This document shows positions 53,279 to 62,533 of a stretch of 64,000 nt of DNA, in pieces (the first letter of the stretch is position 1; each line of letters begins with the position of its first letter). Position numbers and translations under genes: made by a program. The notes beneath the pieces were generated by a model. That model was not told the DNA's origin and did not search any database. It worked only from the letters and a program-made list of their open reading frames with translations. This stretch comes from Desulfitobacterium metallireducens DSM 15288 (GTDB lineage: Bacteria > Bacillota > Desulfitobacteriia > Desulfitobacteriales > Desulfitobacteriaceae). Location of the stretch: positions 2,294,001 to 2,358,000 of the forward strand of contig NZ_CP007032.1 in NCBI RefSeq assembly GCF_000231405.2, read 5' to 3'.

Positions 53279-53307
53279 ATTAGAATTCAGACAATTAGAA
53301 TTCTAAT
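53279..53307. promoter_or_regulatory. Putative MarR operator
   Basis: A perfect palindrome ATTAGAATTCTAAT (53294-53307) and a partial copy ATTAGAATTC (53279-53288), 15 bp apart, lie about 55-80 bp before the regulator's start codon. Two sites on one face of the helix are typical for MarR-type control. Confidence 0.65.
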
Positions 53308-53388
53308 AGTAAGAATACTTATCTAGTATAAGAGAAACGATCTTATAAATCAATCTTAATATAGCTTATCTTTTGTTAATTTAGCATT

Positions 53389-53430
53389 TAAAAAAACACG
53401 TTGAGCAAAATCACTTTTACACAACGTGTT
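53389..53430 (-). terminator. Intrinsic terminator of the modABC operon
   Basis: A 9-bp stem (53395-53403 with 53422-53430) is followed by TTTTTT on the minus strand, just after the ATPase gene stop. Confidence 0.8.
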
Positions 53431-53438
53431 TTCCTGAT

Positions 53439-54101
53439 CTAATTAACTTTCAATTTTTGAATCGTTTCCTGTCTTCCTTGATGTATTTTGAGGATTTGAT
53501 CTCCTAGAATTTCAGCTTCATGACTATCATGAGTCACTATGATAAAGGGTATTTGCCACTGTTTTTGAACCTTGAGCAACTCCTGTTGAAGTTGATCCCG
53601 CGTATCCTGGTCTAAAGCGGATAAGGGTTCATCCAAAAGCATAAGTTCGGGTTCAGTCATCAAAGCACGTGCCAGGGCAACCCGTTGTTTTTCTCCACCA
53701 GAAATCTGCGTAGGATAACGCCCTTTGAGGTGCCCAATCTTTAACGTTTCAAGAACATCTGCAACCGCAAAGTTACGCCCTGTAGAATGTTCTTTTTTCT
53801 GCTTACCATATAATATATTTTGTTCAACGGTCATGTGAGGAAACAGAGCATAATCTTGAAAGACATACCCGATACGACGTTGTCTAGGGAAAAGGTTAAT
53901 CCTTTGTTCAGACGAAAAAACAAGCTTTTCACCGATTACGATTTCTCCCTGCGTCGGATTTTGAAGTCCGGCAACACACTGTAAAAGGGTCGTCTTCCCC
54001 GCTCCAGAAGGTCCAACAATAGCCAGTATTTGATTTTCCAGTGTGATATCGATTTTGAGTTCAAATGAGGGGAGTTTTTTCTTAAAATTCATCTTAATCA
54101 T
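53439..54101 (-). CDS. modC: Molybdate-type ABC transporter ATP-binding protein
   Basis: A 220-residue ABC ATPase: VGPSGAGKTTLLQ (Walker A near residue 30), ISGGEKQRVALARAL (signature) and LMLLDEPLSALD (Walker B). Full-length ModC proteins (about 350 residues) carry a C-terminal TOBE/Mop domain that is absent here, so oxyanion feedback through it is not possible. ATG overlaps the modB stop. Molybdate versus tungstate cannot be decided. Confidence 0.88.
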   Translation of the reverse strand: MIKMNFKKKLPSFELKIDITLENQILAIVGPSGAGKTTLLQCVAGLQNPTQGEIVIGEKLVFSSEQRINLFPRQRRIGYVFQDYALFPHMTVEQNILYGKQKKEHSTGRNFAVADVLETLKIGHLKGRYPTQISGGEKQRVALARALMTEPELMLLDEPLSALDQDTRDQLQQELLKVQKQWQIPFIIVTHDSHEAEILGDQILKIHQGRQETIQKLKVN

Positions 54102-54786
54102 TTATTACCCCTCTTTTCAATTGGCGCCTAGACCCTTTTCCCCAACGATTCAGTCCATAAATAACAAGGAAACTAAATACCGTCATAATTAAGACAAGAA
54201 TTGTCGCTTCTTGTGTCATCCCTGATTCACTATAGAAATAAATGGCCAATGGCATCGTTTGTGTTTTCCCCGGAATATTTCCGGCGATCATTAATGTCGC
54301 ACCAAATTCTCCTAAAGAACGAGCAAAAGCCAATACAAATCCTGCGAGAACTCCATTCCAGGCTAAGGGAAGAGTTATTGTAAAGAATACTCTCACTTCT
54401 CCCGCACCCAGAGTACGCGCCGCATTTTCAAGATTGGGGTCGACGCTTTCAATAGCCGCCTTTACGGATTGATACATTAATGGGAATGACACGACCACTG
54501 CCGCTATAATAGCTCCCCATAAGCTAAACACAACTTGGATGTGAAAGACAGACTCCAGCAGTTTACCCAGAGGTCCATTCTTCCCGAAAAGATAGAGCAG
54601 CATAAAGCCCACGACTGAGGGCGGCAGCACCAACGGCAAAGTGAGAATTGACTCCACTACGTCTTTGCCGAAAAAATCGCGTTTTGCCATATGCCCTGCA
54701 ATAGGAATTACAAGACAGCTAACGATAAATACTGAGGAAACAGCTACTTTTAAAGATAACAGAATGGGTATAAAGCTAAACTCCAT
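54094..54786 (-). CDS. modB: Molybdate ABC transporter permease
   Basis: A 230-residue permease with about five or six helices. The cytoplasmic EAA loop reads ESVDPNLENAARTLGAGEVRVFFTITLPL, and ARSLGEFGATLMIAGNIPGKTQT near residue 165 is the ModB hallmark. Lies 32 nt after modA and overlaps modC by 8 nt. Confidence 0.93.
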   Translation of the reverse strand: MEFSFIPILLSLKVAVSSVFIVSCLVIPIAGHMAKRDFFGKDVVESILTLPLVLPPSVVGFMLLYLFGKNGPLGKLLESVFHIQVVFSLWGAIIAAVVVSFPLMYQSVKAAIESVDPNLENAARTLGAGEVRVFFTITLPLAWNGVLAGFVLAFARSLGEFGATLMIAGNIPGKTQTMPLAIYFYSESGMTQEATILVLIMTVFSFLVIYGLNRWGKGSRRQLKRGVIND

Positions 54787-54818
54787 CGAACTCTCCTATA
54801 ACTCCACTATTTATTTCT

Positions 54819-55625
54819 TTATTTAAGAATTGAAAATCCATACTTTTCAAAAACGTGTTGTGCTTCAGCGCTTTGCAGGTATTTAAGAAAATCCGCAGCG
54901 ACTTGCTGATTCTTCGTCGCGGCTACAATCCCTGCCGGATAAACAATGGCCTTATGACTGTCCGCAGGGACTGTCAGCGCAATTTTAGCTTGGGTTGATC
55001 CTTGAGCATCGGATTTATAGACAAATCCTGCTTCCACGTTCCCCGTTTCAACATAGCTCAACACTTGAGTAACATCTTTTGCTAATACCAACTTCGGTTG
55101 CAATTTATCCCATAAGTTGAGCTTTGTCAAGGATTCCTGAGCATATTTTCCAGCCGGGACAGACTCTGGCGTTCCAATACTTATTTCTTCTACGCTGGAC
55201 TTCGTAAGATCTTGAAGAGACTTGACATCGGTATTATCTTTACCCACCACAAGGACTAAGTCATTTCCGACCAGATTAATGACGCTATCTTTAATCAAGA
55301 GATTTTTCTGATTAAGGGCATCAACTTGGGATGTTCCTGCGGAAATAAAAAGATCAGCCGGGGCCCCCTGTTCAATTTGCTTTTGGAGAGTGCCAGAACC
55401 GCCAAAATTGAACGTAAGCTTGACTCCCGGTTCTTTCTGAGTATACATCTTTTCCAACTCTGTGAGGGAATCCTTTAAACTTGCTGCGGCGGAAACCAAA
55501 ATTTCCTGAGATTGAACCTGTGTATTGCTTTTAGAAAGTTCGTTTGGGGTCCCTATTCCACACCCCAATAAAGTAAAGGATAGACTCAACATCACTAACC
55601 CCAAAAAAACGACTGACTTTTTCAC
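54819..55625 (-). CDS. modA: Molybdate-binding lipoprotein
   Basis: A 268-residue substrate-binding protein. A signal peptide ends in lipobox LLGC near residue 22. ILVSAAASLKDSLTEL, FNFGGSGTLQKQIEQGAPADLFISA and the distal VETGNVEAGFVYKSDA match ModA oxyanion contacts. GTG start with AAGGAGG upstream. First gene of the operon; divergent from a HTH/binding-protein regulator. Confidence 0.94.
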   Translation of the reverse strand: MKKSVVFLGLVMLSLSFTLLGCGIGTPNELSKSNTQVQSQEILVSAAASLKDSLTELEKMYTQKEPGVKLTFNFGGSGTLQKQIEQGAPADLFISAGTSQVDALNQKNLLIKDSVINLVGNDLVLVVGKDNTDVKSLQDLTKSSVEEISIGTPESVPAGKYAQESLTKLNLWDKLQPKLVLAKDVTQVLSYVETGNVEAGFVYKSDAQGSTQAKIALTVPADSHKAIVYPAGIVAATKNQQVAADFLKYLQSAEAQHVFEKYGFSILK

Positions 55626-55728
55626 TTAAAATCCTCCTTATAATATTATGTAATCAACCCGTTCAGTCAGTTTCAGTTTGTTTTTATTCATTTATGTAGA
55701 TTTGCATCAATCGTAAGCCAATCACCAG

Positions 55729-55747
55729 CTAACATAAACTAACATAA
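55729..55747. promoter_or_regulatory. Direct repeats between modA and its regulator, candidate operator
   Basis: CTAACATAA occurs twice at a 10-bp period, close to one helical turn, midway between the divergent genes. It could bind the adjacent regulator. No match to the E. coli ModE palindrome. Confidence 0.4.
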
Positions 55748-55812
55748 CTGAATTCGACTTCATTATACAATATGTTATAATAAAAAGGAATAATAATTTG
55801 TGAGAAAGTCAG

Positions 55813-56772
55813 GTGAACTTAGTTTTGCCAAATGATATATCCTATACGCCCGAAGAAGTCGCCAAGATCCTTAAGATTTCGAAATTCACAGTTTATGAGC
55901 TCATAAAACGAGGTGAGCTAACCGCTTACCACATTGGTCGCAAGGTACGGGTCGAAGGGGCTGACCTGGAAAACTATATTCAAAAAGCAAAATCCGTGGA
56001 TACACCCTTCGCTGCAGCACCTACCTCTGCTTCGGGAAATCAAGGTAACCCTCAAGCTGTTGCGGAAGAAGGCTTAGTGATCTGCGGACAAGATATGATC
56101 TTAGATATCTTGACACGCCACTTAGAAAAGCAGTTTCCACATATTCGCTTTCTGCGTCAGTATATTGGGAGCATTGATGGACTGACTGCACTCTATCGAG
56201 GTCTAGCGAACGTCGTCACTGCTCACTTATGGGATAGTGATACCGATGAATATAACATTCCTTATGTTCGAAGGATGTTACCTGGCCACTCTGCAACGAT
56301 TATTAACTTAATTTATCGATTCGAGGGGTTCTATGTGGCTAAAGGAAATCCCAAGGGAATCTTCTTCTGGGAAGACCTGGTAAGACCAAATGTCCACTTT
56401 ATTAATCGTGAGCGCGGATCAGGTGCCCGTGTCTTACTTGATGAAAAATTAAGGGTACTTAATATAAACCATACCTCTATCCAAGGATATACCGAAGAGG
56501 AAATGAGCCACGTTGCTGTGGCGAGCAAAGTCGCCAGAGGTGAAGCGGACGTAGGCTTGGGGATTGAGAAAGCGGCTCTCCAAGTGAACAATCTTGACTT
56601 TATCCCGTTGCAAAAAGAGCGCTACGATCTGGTTGTACGTCAAGAGGATTTAAAAAAGCCACATTTTCAAGCTTTATTAAGCATCCTTAATTCTACTGCT
56701 TTTCGCAATGAAGTTCTCGGAATTGGCGGGTATGATATATCGCAAATGGGACAGGTCATCGCAACGGTTTAA
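55813..56772 (+). CDS. Excisionase-type HTH fused to a PBP-like (molybdate/substrate-binding) domain
   Basis: A 319-residue predicted regulator. The N terminus (YTPEEVAKILKISKFTVYELIKRGELTAYHIGRKVRV, residues 11-48) is a MerR/excisionase-like DNA-binding fold. After a linker, residues 90-319 match the PBP-like domain found with molybdate genes (GSIDGLTALYRGLANVVTAHL, RERGSGARVLLDE, VARGEADVGLG). Divergence from modABC suggests control of molybdate uptake by sensing the anion. Start GTG 55813, or TTG 55825 which has AGGTGA upstream. Confidence 0.88.
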   Translation: MNLVLPNDISYTPEEVAKILKISKFTVYELIKRGELTAYHIGRKVRVEGADLENYIQKAKSVDTPFAAAPTSASGNQGNPQAVAEEGLVICGQDMILDILTRHLEKQFPHIRFLRQYIGSIDGLTALYRGLANVVTAHLWDSDTDEYNIPYVRRMLPGHSATIINLIYRFEGFYVAKGNPKGIFFWEDLVRPNVHFINRERGSGARVLLDEKLRVLNINHTSIQGYTEEEMSHVAVASKVARGEADVGLGIEKAALQVNNLDFIPLQKERYDLVVRQEDLKKPHFQALLSILNSTAFRNEVLGIGGYDISQMGQVIATV

Positions 56773-56800
56773 ACGAATTGCCTGTGCCATGAAGGCAAAA

Positions 56801-56850
56801 AACAGGGCAGTTCACTGTGTAACTGAAAGTTAACAGTGAACTGCCCTGTT
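56801..56850. terminator. Terminator between the mod regulator and metK
   Basis: A perfect 18-bp stem (56801-56818 with 56833-56850), flanked by A/T on both sides. Lies between convergent genes and can act in both directions. Confidence 0.85.
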
Positions 56851-56861
56851 ATAATTAAAGT

Positions 56862-58052
56862 TTAGAAACCGGCTTGTTGACGAAGAGCATCTGCTTTATC
56901 CGTTCTTTCCCATGGAAGATCCAGATCGATACGACCAAAGTGGCCATAGGCAGCGGTTTGACGATAGATTGGACGACGAAGATCCAGGGATTTAATAATC
57001 CCAGCCGGACGAAGATCAAAATTCTTTTGAACCAACTCACCAATCTTGTCTTCAGAAATCTTGCCGGTACCAAAAGTCTCCACCAAAACTGAAACAGGAT
57101 GAGCAACCCCGATCGCATAGGCTAATTGAATTTCACAGCGATCAGCTAAACCTGCTGCAACAACATTTTTAGCCACATAGCGCGCAGCATATGCCCCAGA
57201 ACGGTCAACTTTTGTGGGATCTTTACCGGAGAAAGCACCGCCACCGTGACGAGCCATACCACCGTAAGTATCAACAATGATTTTCCGACCCGTTAAACCG
57301 GCATCCCCTTGTGGACCACCGATGACAAAACGTCCAGTTGGATTGATAAAATAACGTGTTTTTTCGTCGAGAAGTTCATTTGGAACAACCGGGAGTACAA
57401 CATGTTCTAAAAGATCGCGACGAATCTGCTCCTGCGAAACTTCAGGATGATGTTGAGTAGAGATAACAATCGTATCAATTCGTACTGGGCGATTGTCTTC
57501 ATACTCAACCGTGACTTGGGTCTTCCCGTCTGGTCGAAGATAGTCTAAAAGATCCGATTTGCGAACTTCACTAAGACGGCGCGATAACTGATGTGCCAAA
57601 TCGATCGGGAGTGGCATATAGCTTACCGTTTCATTAGTGGCATAACCAAACATCATGCCCTGATCGCCCGCACCGATGGATTCAATTTCATCATCGGTCA
57701 TTTCCCCAGTTTTAGCTTCTAAAGCCTTGTCCACACCGAGGGCAATATCTGCAGACTGTTCTCCGATTGAAGTAAGCACTGCGCAAGTATCGGCGTCAAA
57801 ACCATATTTAGCACGCGTATATCCGATTTCACGAATCGTTTGACGAACGACACGTGGAATATCAACGTAGCAATTCGTCGTTATCTCACCACTCACTAAG
57901 ACTAGACCGGTGGTGACCGAAGTTTCACATGCTACCCGAGCATTTGGATCTTGTGCAAAAATTGCATCAAGAATCGCATCAGAAATCTGATCACAGATTT
58001 TATCAGGATGTCCTTCGGTCACAGATTCTGAGGTAAATAATTTTTTGACCAC
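56862..58052 (-). CDS. metK: S-adenosylmethionine synthetase
   Basis: A 396-residue enzyme making SAM from methionine and [35 protein letters not shown] and [15 protein letters not shown] are the family signatures. Start overlaps the coaBC stop by one base, so it belongs to the yicC-remA-gmk-rpoZ-coaBC unit. No SAM riboswitch or S-box is seen upstream, unlike metK of Bacillus. SAM use yields the by-products handled by the salvage genes at 0.7-4.8 kb. Confidence 0.97.
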   Translation of the reverse strand: MVKKLFTSESVTEGHPDKICDQISDAILDAIFAQDPNARVACETSVTTGLVLVSGEITTNCYVDIPRVVRQTIREIGYTRAKYGFDADTCAVLTSIGEQSADIALGVDKALEAKTGEMTDDEIESIGAGDQGMMFGYATNETVSYMPLPIDLAHQLSRRLSEVRKSDLLDYLRPDGKTQVTVEYEDNRPVRIDTIVISTQHHPEVSQEQIRRDLLEHVVLPVVPNELLDEKTRYFINPTGRFVIGGPQGDAGLTGRKIIVDTYGGMARHGGGAFSGKDPTKVDRSGAYAARYVAKNVVAAGLADRCEIQLAYAIGVAHPVSVLVETFGTGKISEDKIGELVQKNFDLRPAGIIKSLDLRRPIYRQTAAYGHFGRIDLDLPWERTDKADALRQQAGF

Positions 58053-59263
58053 TATACGTCCTCCTTTGTTACACCGAGCAACTCAGCAATCTTATCTCGA
58101 AGATGCCGAGCGACCTCCAGCTTATTCATTTGGGGCAAATCTATTCTTCTCCCATCTGGGAAGAGAAAGCTAACAATATTGGTAAGGCTTCCAAAGCCTG
58201 AACCCTGGCGAGTTACGTCATTGGCAACAAGCATATCCACATTCTTCCGCCGCATTTTTTCCTGGGCATAATCAATTAAGTTCTCGGTTTCGGCGGCAAA
58301 ACCCACAAGAATTTGCTTTGATTTAATTTTCCCCAGCTCAGCTAGAATATCTGGATTGGGCACGAGTTCTACCCAGAGGCTAGTTCCCTGCTTTTTGATT
58401 TTCTGAGACGCATTCTCTTTAGGACGATAGTCGGCTACCGCTGCCGCCTTAACAATGACATCCATCTTCGGAAATTCCTCCAACACGACATCATGCATTT
58501 CTTGGGCAGTCATCACCGAAATCCGCTTAACCCCCTTGGGAATTGGCAAATCAGTAGGTGCACTGACTAGAATGGTTTCTGCTCCAGCCTCCTGGCAGGC
58601 TTGTGCTATAGCATAACCCATCCGGCCCGACGAGCGGTTTCCTAGATAGCGTACCGGATCGAGGGGTTCTTGTGTCCCTCCAGCTGTTATTAACACTTTT
58701 TTGCCGGAAAGCAAAGTAGATGAAGTGAAAAACTGAATCAATTCTTCAACTATCTCAGCAGGTTCACTCATCCGGCCATCTCCATTCGTTCCACAGGCTT
58801 GAAAGCCCTTGGCTGGCCCGATGAATTTGACTGAACGCATGCATAGCGTCTCTAAATTCTGTTGAGTCGCAGGATGATGAAACATGGCATGATTCATAGC
58901 AGGAGCCACAAAAATTGGAACCTGAGCAGCCAAAAGAACCGTTGTTAGAAAATCATCGGCAATTCCAACTGCCATTTTAGCCAGTAAATTAGCCGTAGCC
59001 GGGGCCACCAGTACGGCATCAACATGCTCTGCTAACGCAATATGCTCGACATTCCAACGCTTAGGTTCATCAAACATTTCGACATAAACAGGATTCGCGG
59101 ACAAGGTTCGCAAAGTCAAGGGAGCAATAAATTCCGTTGCTCCCTTTGTCATAGCAACATGAACCTCTGCACCTAACTTGCGAAGTCGGCTCACAATTTC
59201 AGCGGCTTTATATGCTGCTATCCCGCCTGATACACCCACTAAGATTTTCTTCCCGCGAAGCAT
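58052..59263 (-). CDS. coaBC: Phosphopantothenoylcysteine decarboxylase / phosphopantothenate-cysteine ligase
   Basis: A 403-residue bifunctional enzyme of coenzyme A synthesis. The N-terminal flavodoxin-like CoaC ([36 protein letters not shown]) is followed from about residue 190 by CoaB ([36 protein letters not shown]). Adjoins rpoZ and metK with one-base overlaps. Confidence 0.96.
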   Translation of the reverse strand: MLRGKKILVGVSGGIAAYKAAEIVSRLRKLGAEVHVAMTKGATEFIAPLTLRTLSANPVYVEMFDEPKRWNVEHIALAEHVDAVLVAPATANLLAKMAVGIADDFLTTVLLAAQVPIFVAPAMNHAMFHHPATQQNLETLCMRSVKFIGPAKGFQACGTNGDGRMSEPAEIVEELIQFFTSSTLLSGKKVLITAGGTQEPLDPVRYLGNRSSGRMGYAIAQACQEAGAETILVSAPTDLPIPKGVKRISVMTAQEMHDVVLEEFPKMDVIVKAAAVADYRPKENASQKIKKQGTSLWVELVPNPDILAELGKIKSKQILVGFAAETENLIDYAQEKMRRKNVDMLVANDVTRQGSGFGSLTNIVSFLFPDGRRIDLPQMNKLEVARHLRDKIAELLGVTKEDV

Positions 59264-59469
59264 TACTTTAGGCCCTCGTGCGTGAGTTCAAATCGAAGTT
59301 TACCTTTCGCAATATCTTCCAATGCCTGGCTCACGGGTTTAACCCCATGGGCGTTTGCTTCATACTCCGGATCTTCCATAAGCGCCCGAGCACGCTTTGC
59401 TGTAGCAAGAACAAGCGTATATTTACTATCCACCTTGCTCATCAATAAATCAAGTGAAGGTTGTTTCAA
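59263..59469 (-). CDS. rpoZ: RNA polymerase omega subunit
   Basis: A 68-residue protein with the omega pattern [16 protein letters not shown] and [17 protein letters not shown]. It aids assembly of RNA polymerase. Two nt after gmk, the conserved gmk-rpoZ-coaBC order. Confidence 0.94.
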   Translation of the reverse strand: MKQPSLDLLMSKVDSKYTLVLATAKRARALMEDPEYEANAHGVKPVSQALEDIAKGKLRFELTHEGLK

Positions 59470-59471
59470 AA

Positions 59472-60074
59472 TTACACCCCCTGGAAATCATAAGGTTTTC
59501 TTTTTACACGACACTTTTCGGCGACAAGTATGTTTTTGAGCTTATCAACCGCTTTGTCTAGCTCATCATTAACAATCACATAATCATACTCTGTCACATA
59601 GCTAAGTTCACGCGTTGCTGTTTCTAAACGTTTGCGAATCACATCTTCTGATTCCGTCCCCCGTTTATGAATTCGCTCCGAAAGCACGCTCAAGGACGGT
59701 GGAACCACAAAGACAAAAACGCCATGAGGAAATCGTTTTTTAATCTGTAAAGCCCCTTGAATTTCAATTTCCAAAATAACATCGATACCCGCTTGCAGGG
59801 ACTGTTCTACGGCAAACTGAGGAGTTCCATAATAGTTCTCGCAAAATTCAGCCCATTCGAGAAGTTCATCGTTTTGAATCATCGATTGAAACTCTTCCCG
59901 TGTACGAAAGAAATAATCTACTCCATCTACTTCACTCGGGCGAGGATTTCGAGTCGTTGCCGAAACCGAATATTTAACATCCGGCAATTGCCTTAAAAGC
60001 TCGTGACAAATCGTCCCTTTTCCAGCACCCGATGGCCCTGAGAGAACAATCAATAATCCATTACTCTTTTCCAC
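59472..60074 (-). CDS. gmk: Guanylate kinase
   Basis: A 200-residue nucleotide kinase, GMP to GDP. Walker A is [12 protein letters not shown] at residues 12-23, followed by [19 protein letters not shown] and the GMP-binding [10 protein letters not shown] segment. Lies 11 nt after remA. Confidence 0.97.
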   Translation of the reverse strand: MEKSNGLLIVLSGPSGAGKGTICHELLRQLPDVKYSVSATTRNPRPSEVDGVDYFFRTREEFQSMIQNDELLEWAEFCENYYGTPQFAVEQSLQAGIDVILEIEIQGALQIKKRFPHGVFVFVVPPSLSVLSERIHKRGTESEDVIRKRLETATRELSYVTEYDYVIVNDELDKAVDKLKNILVAEKCRVKRKPYDFQGV

Positions 60075-60085
60075 TCTGGTCCCCC

Positions 60086-60358
60086 TTAATCTGCCGGATC
60101 CTCTTGGGAATTCGTATCCTTACTGGACAAACGATGGGCGACAGTCTCGGGTTGTACTGCTGAAAGAATGACATGATGACTATCACAGATAATCACAGCA
60201 CGCGTGCGGCGACCATAGGTAGCATCAATAAGCATACCTGCATCCCGCGCTTCTTGGATAATCCGCTTAATCGGAGCAGATTCCGGGCTTACAATAGAAA
60301 TAATTCGATTAGCAGAGACAATATTACCAAACCCTATGTTGATCAGCTTGATATCCAA
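60086..60358 (-). CDS. remA: RemA family extracellular matrix regulator
   Basis: A 90-residue DNA-binding protein (DUF370/RemA), [14 protein letters not shown] at the start, then [13 protein letters not shown] and [12 protein letters not shown]. In Bacillus RemA activates biofilm and osmoprotection genes. TTG at 60358 follows GGAGG by seven bases; an ATG seven codons earlier overlaps the ribosome site. The 17-residue C-terminal tail is longer than in Bacillus. Confidence 0.92.
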   Translation of the reverse strand: MDIKLINIGFGNIVSANRIISIVSPESAPIKRIIQEARDAGMLIDATYGRRTRAVIICDSHHVILSAVQPETVAHRLSSKDTNSQEDPAD

Positions 60359-60371
60359 AATAAACCCTCCG

Positions 60372-61253
60372 TTACTCAAGATTTTGGACTTGTTCCCTAA
60401 TTTTCTCCAGCTCGCTTTTCACTTCAACCACATGTTGAGCAATTCTTACATTATTCGCTTTTGAGCCTATTGTATTGATTTCTCGGTTCATCTCTTGTAC
60501 CAGAAAGTCGAGCTTACGTCCTACCGGTTCTGAACTTCGTAAAGTTTGACGAGCTTGATCTAAATGACTTTGTAAGCGAACCAACTCTTCGGTAATCGAA
60601 ACCCGATCTGCAAAGATCGCCACTTCATTGGCAAGCCGAGCTTCATCCACAACAGAATTTTCCCCCAACAAGAGTTGAATTCTTTCCCGTAGACGATTTT
60701 GGTAATCAGGCACCATACTTTCCGATAAGCTAGAAATCTGATCTTTCTCATTTGAGATGGTATCTAATCGTTTGAGAAGATCTTCTGCAAGCTTTTCTCC
60801 CTCAATTTTCCGCATCTCCATAAAACCAAGCAGTGCTTGACTGACTGCACCGTTCAAGGTCTCCCATAGAAGGTCTAAATTCATTTCCTCATCTTCTACA
60901 GCAAGAACTTCCGGTAAAGCGGTCAAACGATAGATATCGGTCTCATACGCTGTTTCAAGGGCTAAAGCAAGTTCCTTCAAGGTTTTATCATACGACAGGG
61001 CTAAATCTTTGTCAACCTTCACCAATCTCTTTTTTTCTTCCGTTTCCTTAACATTGATAAAGACATCAATCCGGCCCCGTTGGATCTTTTCCTGAAGAAA
61101 CTTGCGGATTCGTTCTTCAAAACTCACCATATTCCGTGGTAACCGAACTGAAGCCTCAAAAAAACGATGATTGACTGATTTTAACTCTACCGTAAAATGA
61201 TACCCATAGCCTGAATCTTCTCCCCTACCAAAACCGGTCATACTATTCGCCAT
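60372..61253 (-). CDS. yicC: YicC family endoribonuclease
   Basis: A 293-residue YicC/YloC protein, [12 protein letters not shown] at the start and the conserved C-terminal [25 protein letters not shown]. coli YicC is an endoribonuclease involved in RNA decay. The start is uncertain: ATG 61253 has only a weak ribosome site; ATG 61280 lies about six bases from the predicted transcription start. First gene of the gmk-metK unit. Confidence 0.92.
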   Translation of the reverse strand: MANSMTGFGRGEDSGYGYHFTVELKSVNHRFFEASVRLPRNMVSFEERIRKFLQEKIQRGRIDVFINVKETEEKKRLVKVDKDLALSYDKTLKELALALETAYETDIYRLTALPEVLAVEDEEMNLDLLWETLNGAVSQALLGFMEMRKIEGEKLAEDLLKRLDTISNEKDQISSLSESMVPDYQNRLRERIQLLLGENSVVDEARLANEVAIFADRVSITEELVRLQSHLDQARQTLRSSEPVGRKLDFLVQEMNREINTIGSKANNVRIAQHVVEVKSELEKIREQVQNLE

Positions 61254-61292
61254 TTCTAAAGCCCAGCTTTCTTCCTTCATATATTATGTACT

Positions 61293-61322
61293 ATTATATA
61301 TACCCGTTTTTAGGAAAAGCAA
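61293..61322 (-). promoter_or_regulatory. Promoter of the yicC-to-metK operon
   Basis: TTGCTT (61322-61317) and TATAAT (61298-61293) with an 18-bp spacer on the minus strand, about 40 bp before the chosen yicC start. Confidence 0.6.
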
Positions 61323-61351
61323 ATAATTTGAGTTGACCCTACAAAGGATGG

Positions 61352-61383
61352 AATAAAGACTGTCCCTGACAATAGAGACAGTC
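61352..61383 (-). terminator. Intrinsic terminator after dapF
   Basis: Ten-pair stem with one G-U (61358-61367 with 61374-61383), then TTTATT on the minus strand; 10 nt after the dapF stop. Confidence 0.8.
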
Positions 61384-61392
61384 TCAAAATCT

Positions 61393-62256
61393 CTATTGAG
61401 TTATCTTGTCATCAAGAATTATCCCTCTAAACACATAGGTCGCCGGTCCTGTCATATAGACGCGATTATCTTCACCCCACTCAATGAAAAGATCTCCACC
61501 CGGTAAATGAACGGTTACTTTTCGTTCTATCTTACCATTGAGAATGGCCGCAACCGTTGAGGCACAGGCCCCTGTTCCACACGCTAAAGTTGGCCCAGCT
61601 CCACGTTCCCAAACCTTCATTGTAATTTCCCCTCGGGAGTCCACCCGGATGAACTCAACATTGGTCTTTCTAGGAAATAGCGGATGCTTTTCAATCGCAG
61701 GTCCAAGATGCTCAAAATCCAAATTTTTATAATCATCGACAAAGATGACACAGTGAGGGTTTCCCATCGACACCGCCGTATACTCGAATTCCTGTCCCTC
61801 CACCTCAAGTTTAGCACCAACAACTGGCTCACCTTGTGCCAAGACGGGAATCAAACCGGGTTTAAGAATGGGTTCGCCCATATCTACCCGAACCCCTGTT
61901 ACTTTCTCTCCCTCAAGGGTGAGTTGTAACGTAAGAATTCCAGCTAAGGTTTCGACTTGGATTGTATTCTTCTTAATATATCCCTGATCAAAAATATACC
62001 GAGCAAAACAACGAATTCCGTTACCACACATTTCCGGCTCTGAGCCATCTAGATTAAAAATCCGCATTCTGGCATCGGCTACTTGTGAAGGAAGCACAGC
62101 AATTAAACCATCACTACCCACTCCAAATTGACGGTGACAAAGTCGACGGGCAAGTTCGGGATAGTCTCCTTCACTCTCCCCTTCTGCGGGTTGCTTATTA
62201 AAATGGTCTATAAAAACAAAATCATTACCGAGACCATGCATTTTTACAAATTCCAT
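61393..62256 (-). CDS. dapF: Diaminopimelate epimerase
   Basis: A 287-residue PLP-independent epimerase making meso-diaminopimelate for lysine and peptidoglycan. MHGLGNDFVFID at the start; catalytic cysteines in PEMCGNGIRC (near residue 80) and ACGTGACAS (near 228). AAGGAGG nine bases before the ATG. Single gene with its own promoter and terminator. Confidence 0.97.
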   Translation of the reverse strand: MEFVKMHGLGNDFVFIDHFNKQPAEGESEGDYPELARRLCHRQFGVGSDGLIAVLPSQVADARMRIFNLDGSEPEMCGNGIRCFARYIFDQGYIKKNTIQVETLAGILTLQLTLEGEKVTGVRVDMGEPILKPGLIPVLAQGEPVVGAKLEVEGQEFEYTAVSMGNPHCVIFVDDYKNLDFEHLGPAIEKHPLFPRKTNVEFIRVDSRGEITMKVWERGAGPTLACGTGACASTVAAILNGKIERKVTVHLPGGDLFIEWGEDNRVYMTGPATYVFRGIILDDKITQ

Positions 62257-62297
62257 CCATCTTGACCTCCTTCATGAATTAGAAACATGTCAGCTTA

Positions 62298-62326
62298 AAG
62301 ATACTATGGTTAATCACTCAGGTCAA
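62298..62326 (-). promoter_or_regulatory. Promoter of dapF
   Basis: TTGACC (62326-62321) and TATCTT (62303-62298) with a 17-bp spacer, about 40 bp before the dapF start codon. The rest of 62327-62472 is AT-rich and shows nothing further. Confidence 0.6.
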
Positions 62327-62472
62327 CTCAGTAGGGATTTCTTACTATATTAACAGTAATTCTACAAAACCCTCTCAATTCCTTTTCACTTTAGCCCATA
62401 TATTTCCAACAAATTTAAAAATGGTCGTGTAGTTTCGGGTCTTTTGCAATAGTCCATAATTATTTTGAACAC

Positions 62473-62502
62473 CAAAAAAGAGGCTGTTTTGCGACAGCCC
62501 CT
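62473..62502 (-). terminator. Intrinsic terminator after the Ca2+ ATPase gene
   Basis: A GGGGCTGT/ACAGCCTC-type stem (62480-62487 with 62494-62501, one mismatch) is followed by TTTTTT on the minus strand. Confidence 0.85.
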
Positions 62503-62533
62503 AGTACTATTACTGATTCATTGAGTATGAACT

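Noticed and set aside
58053-58075. Search for a SAM riboswitch before metK
   Set aside because: metK directly adjoins coaBC; there is no room for a leader.
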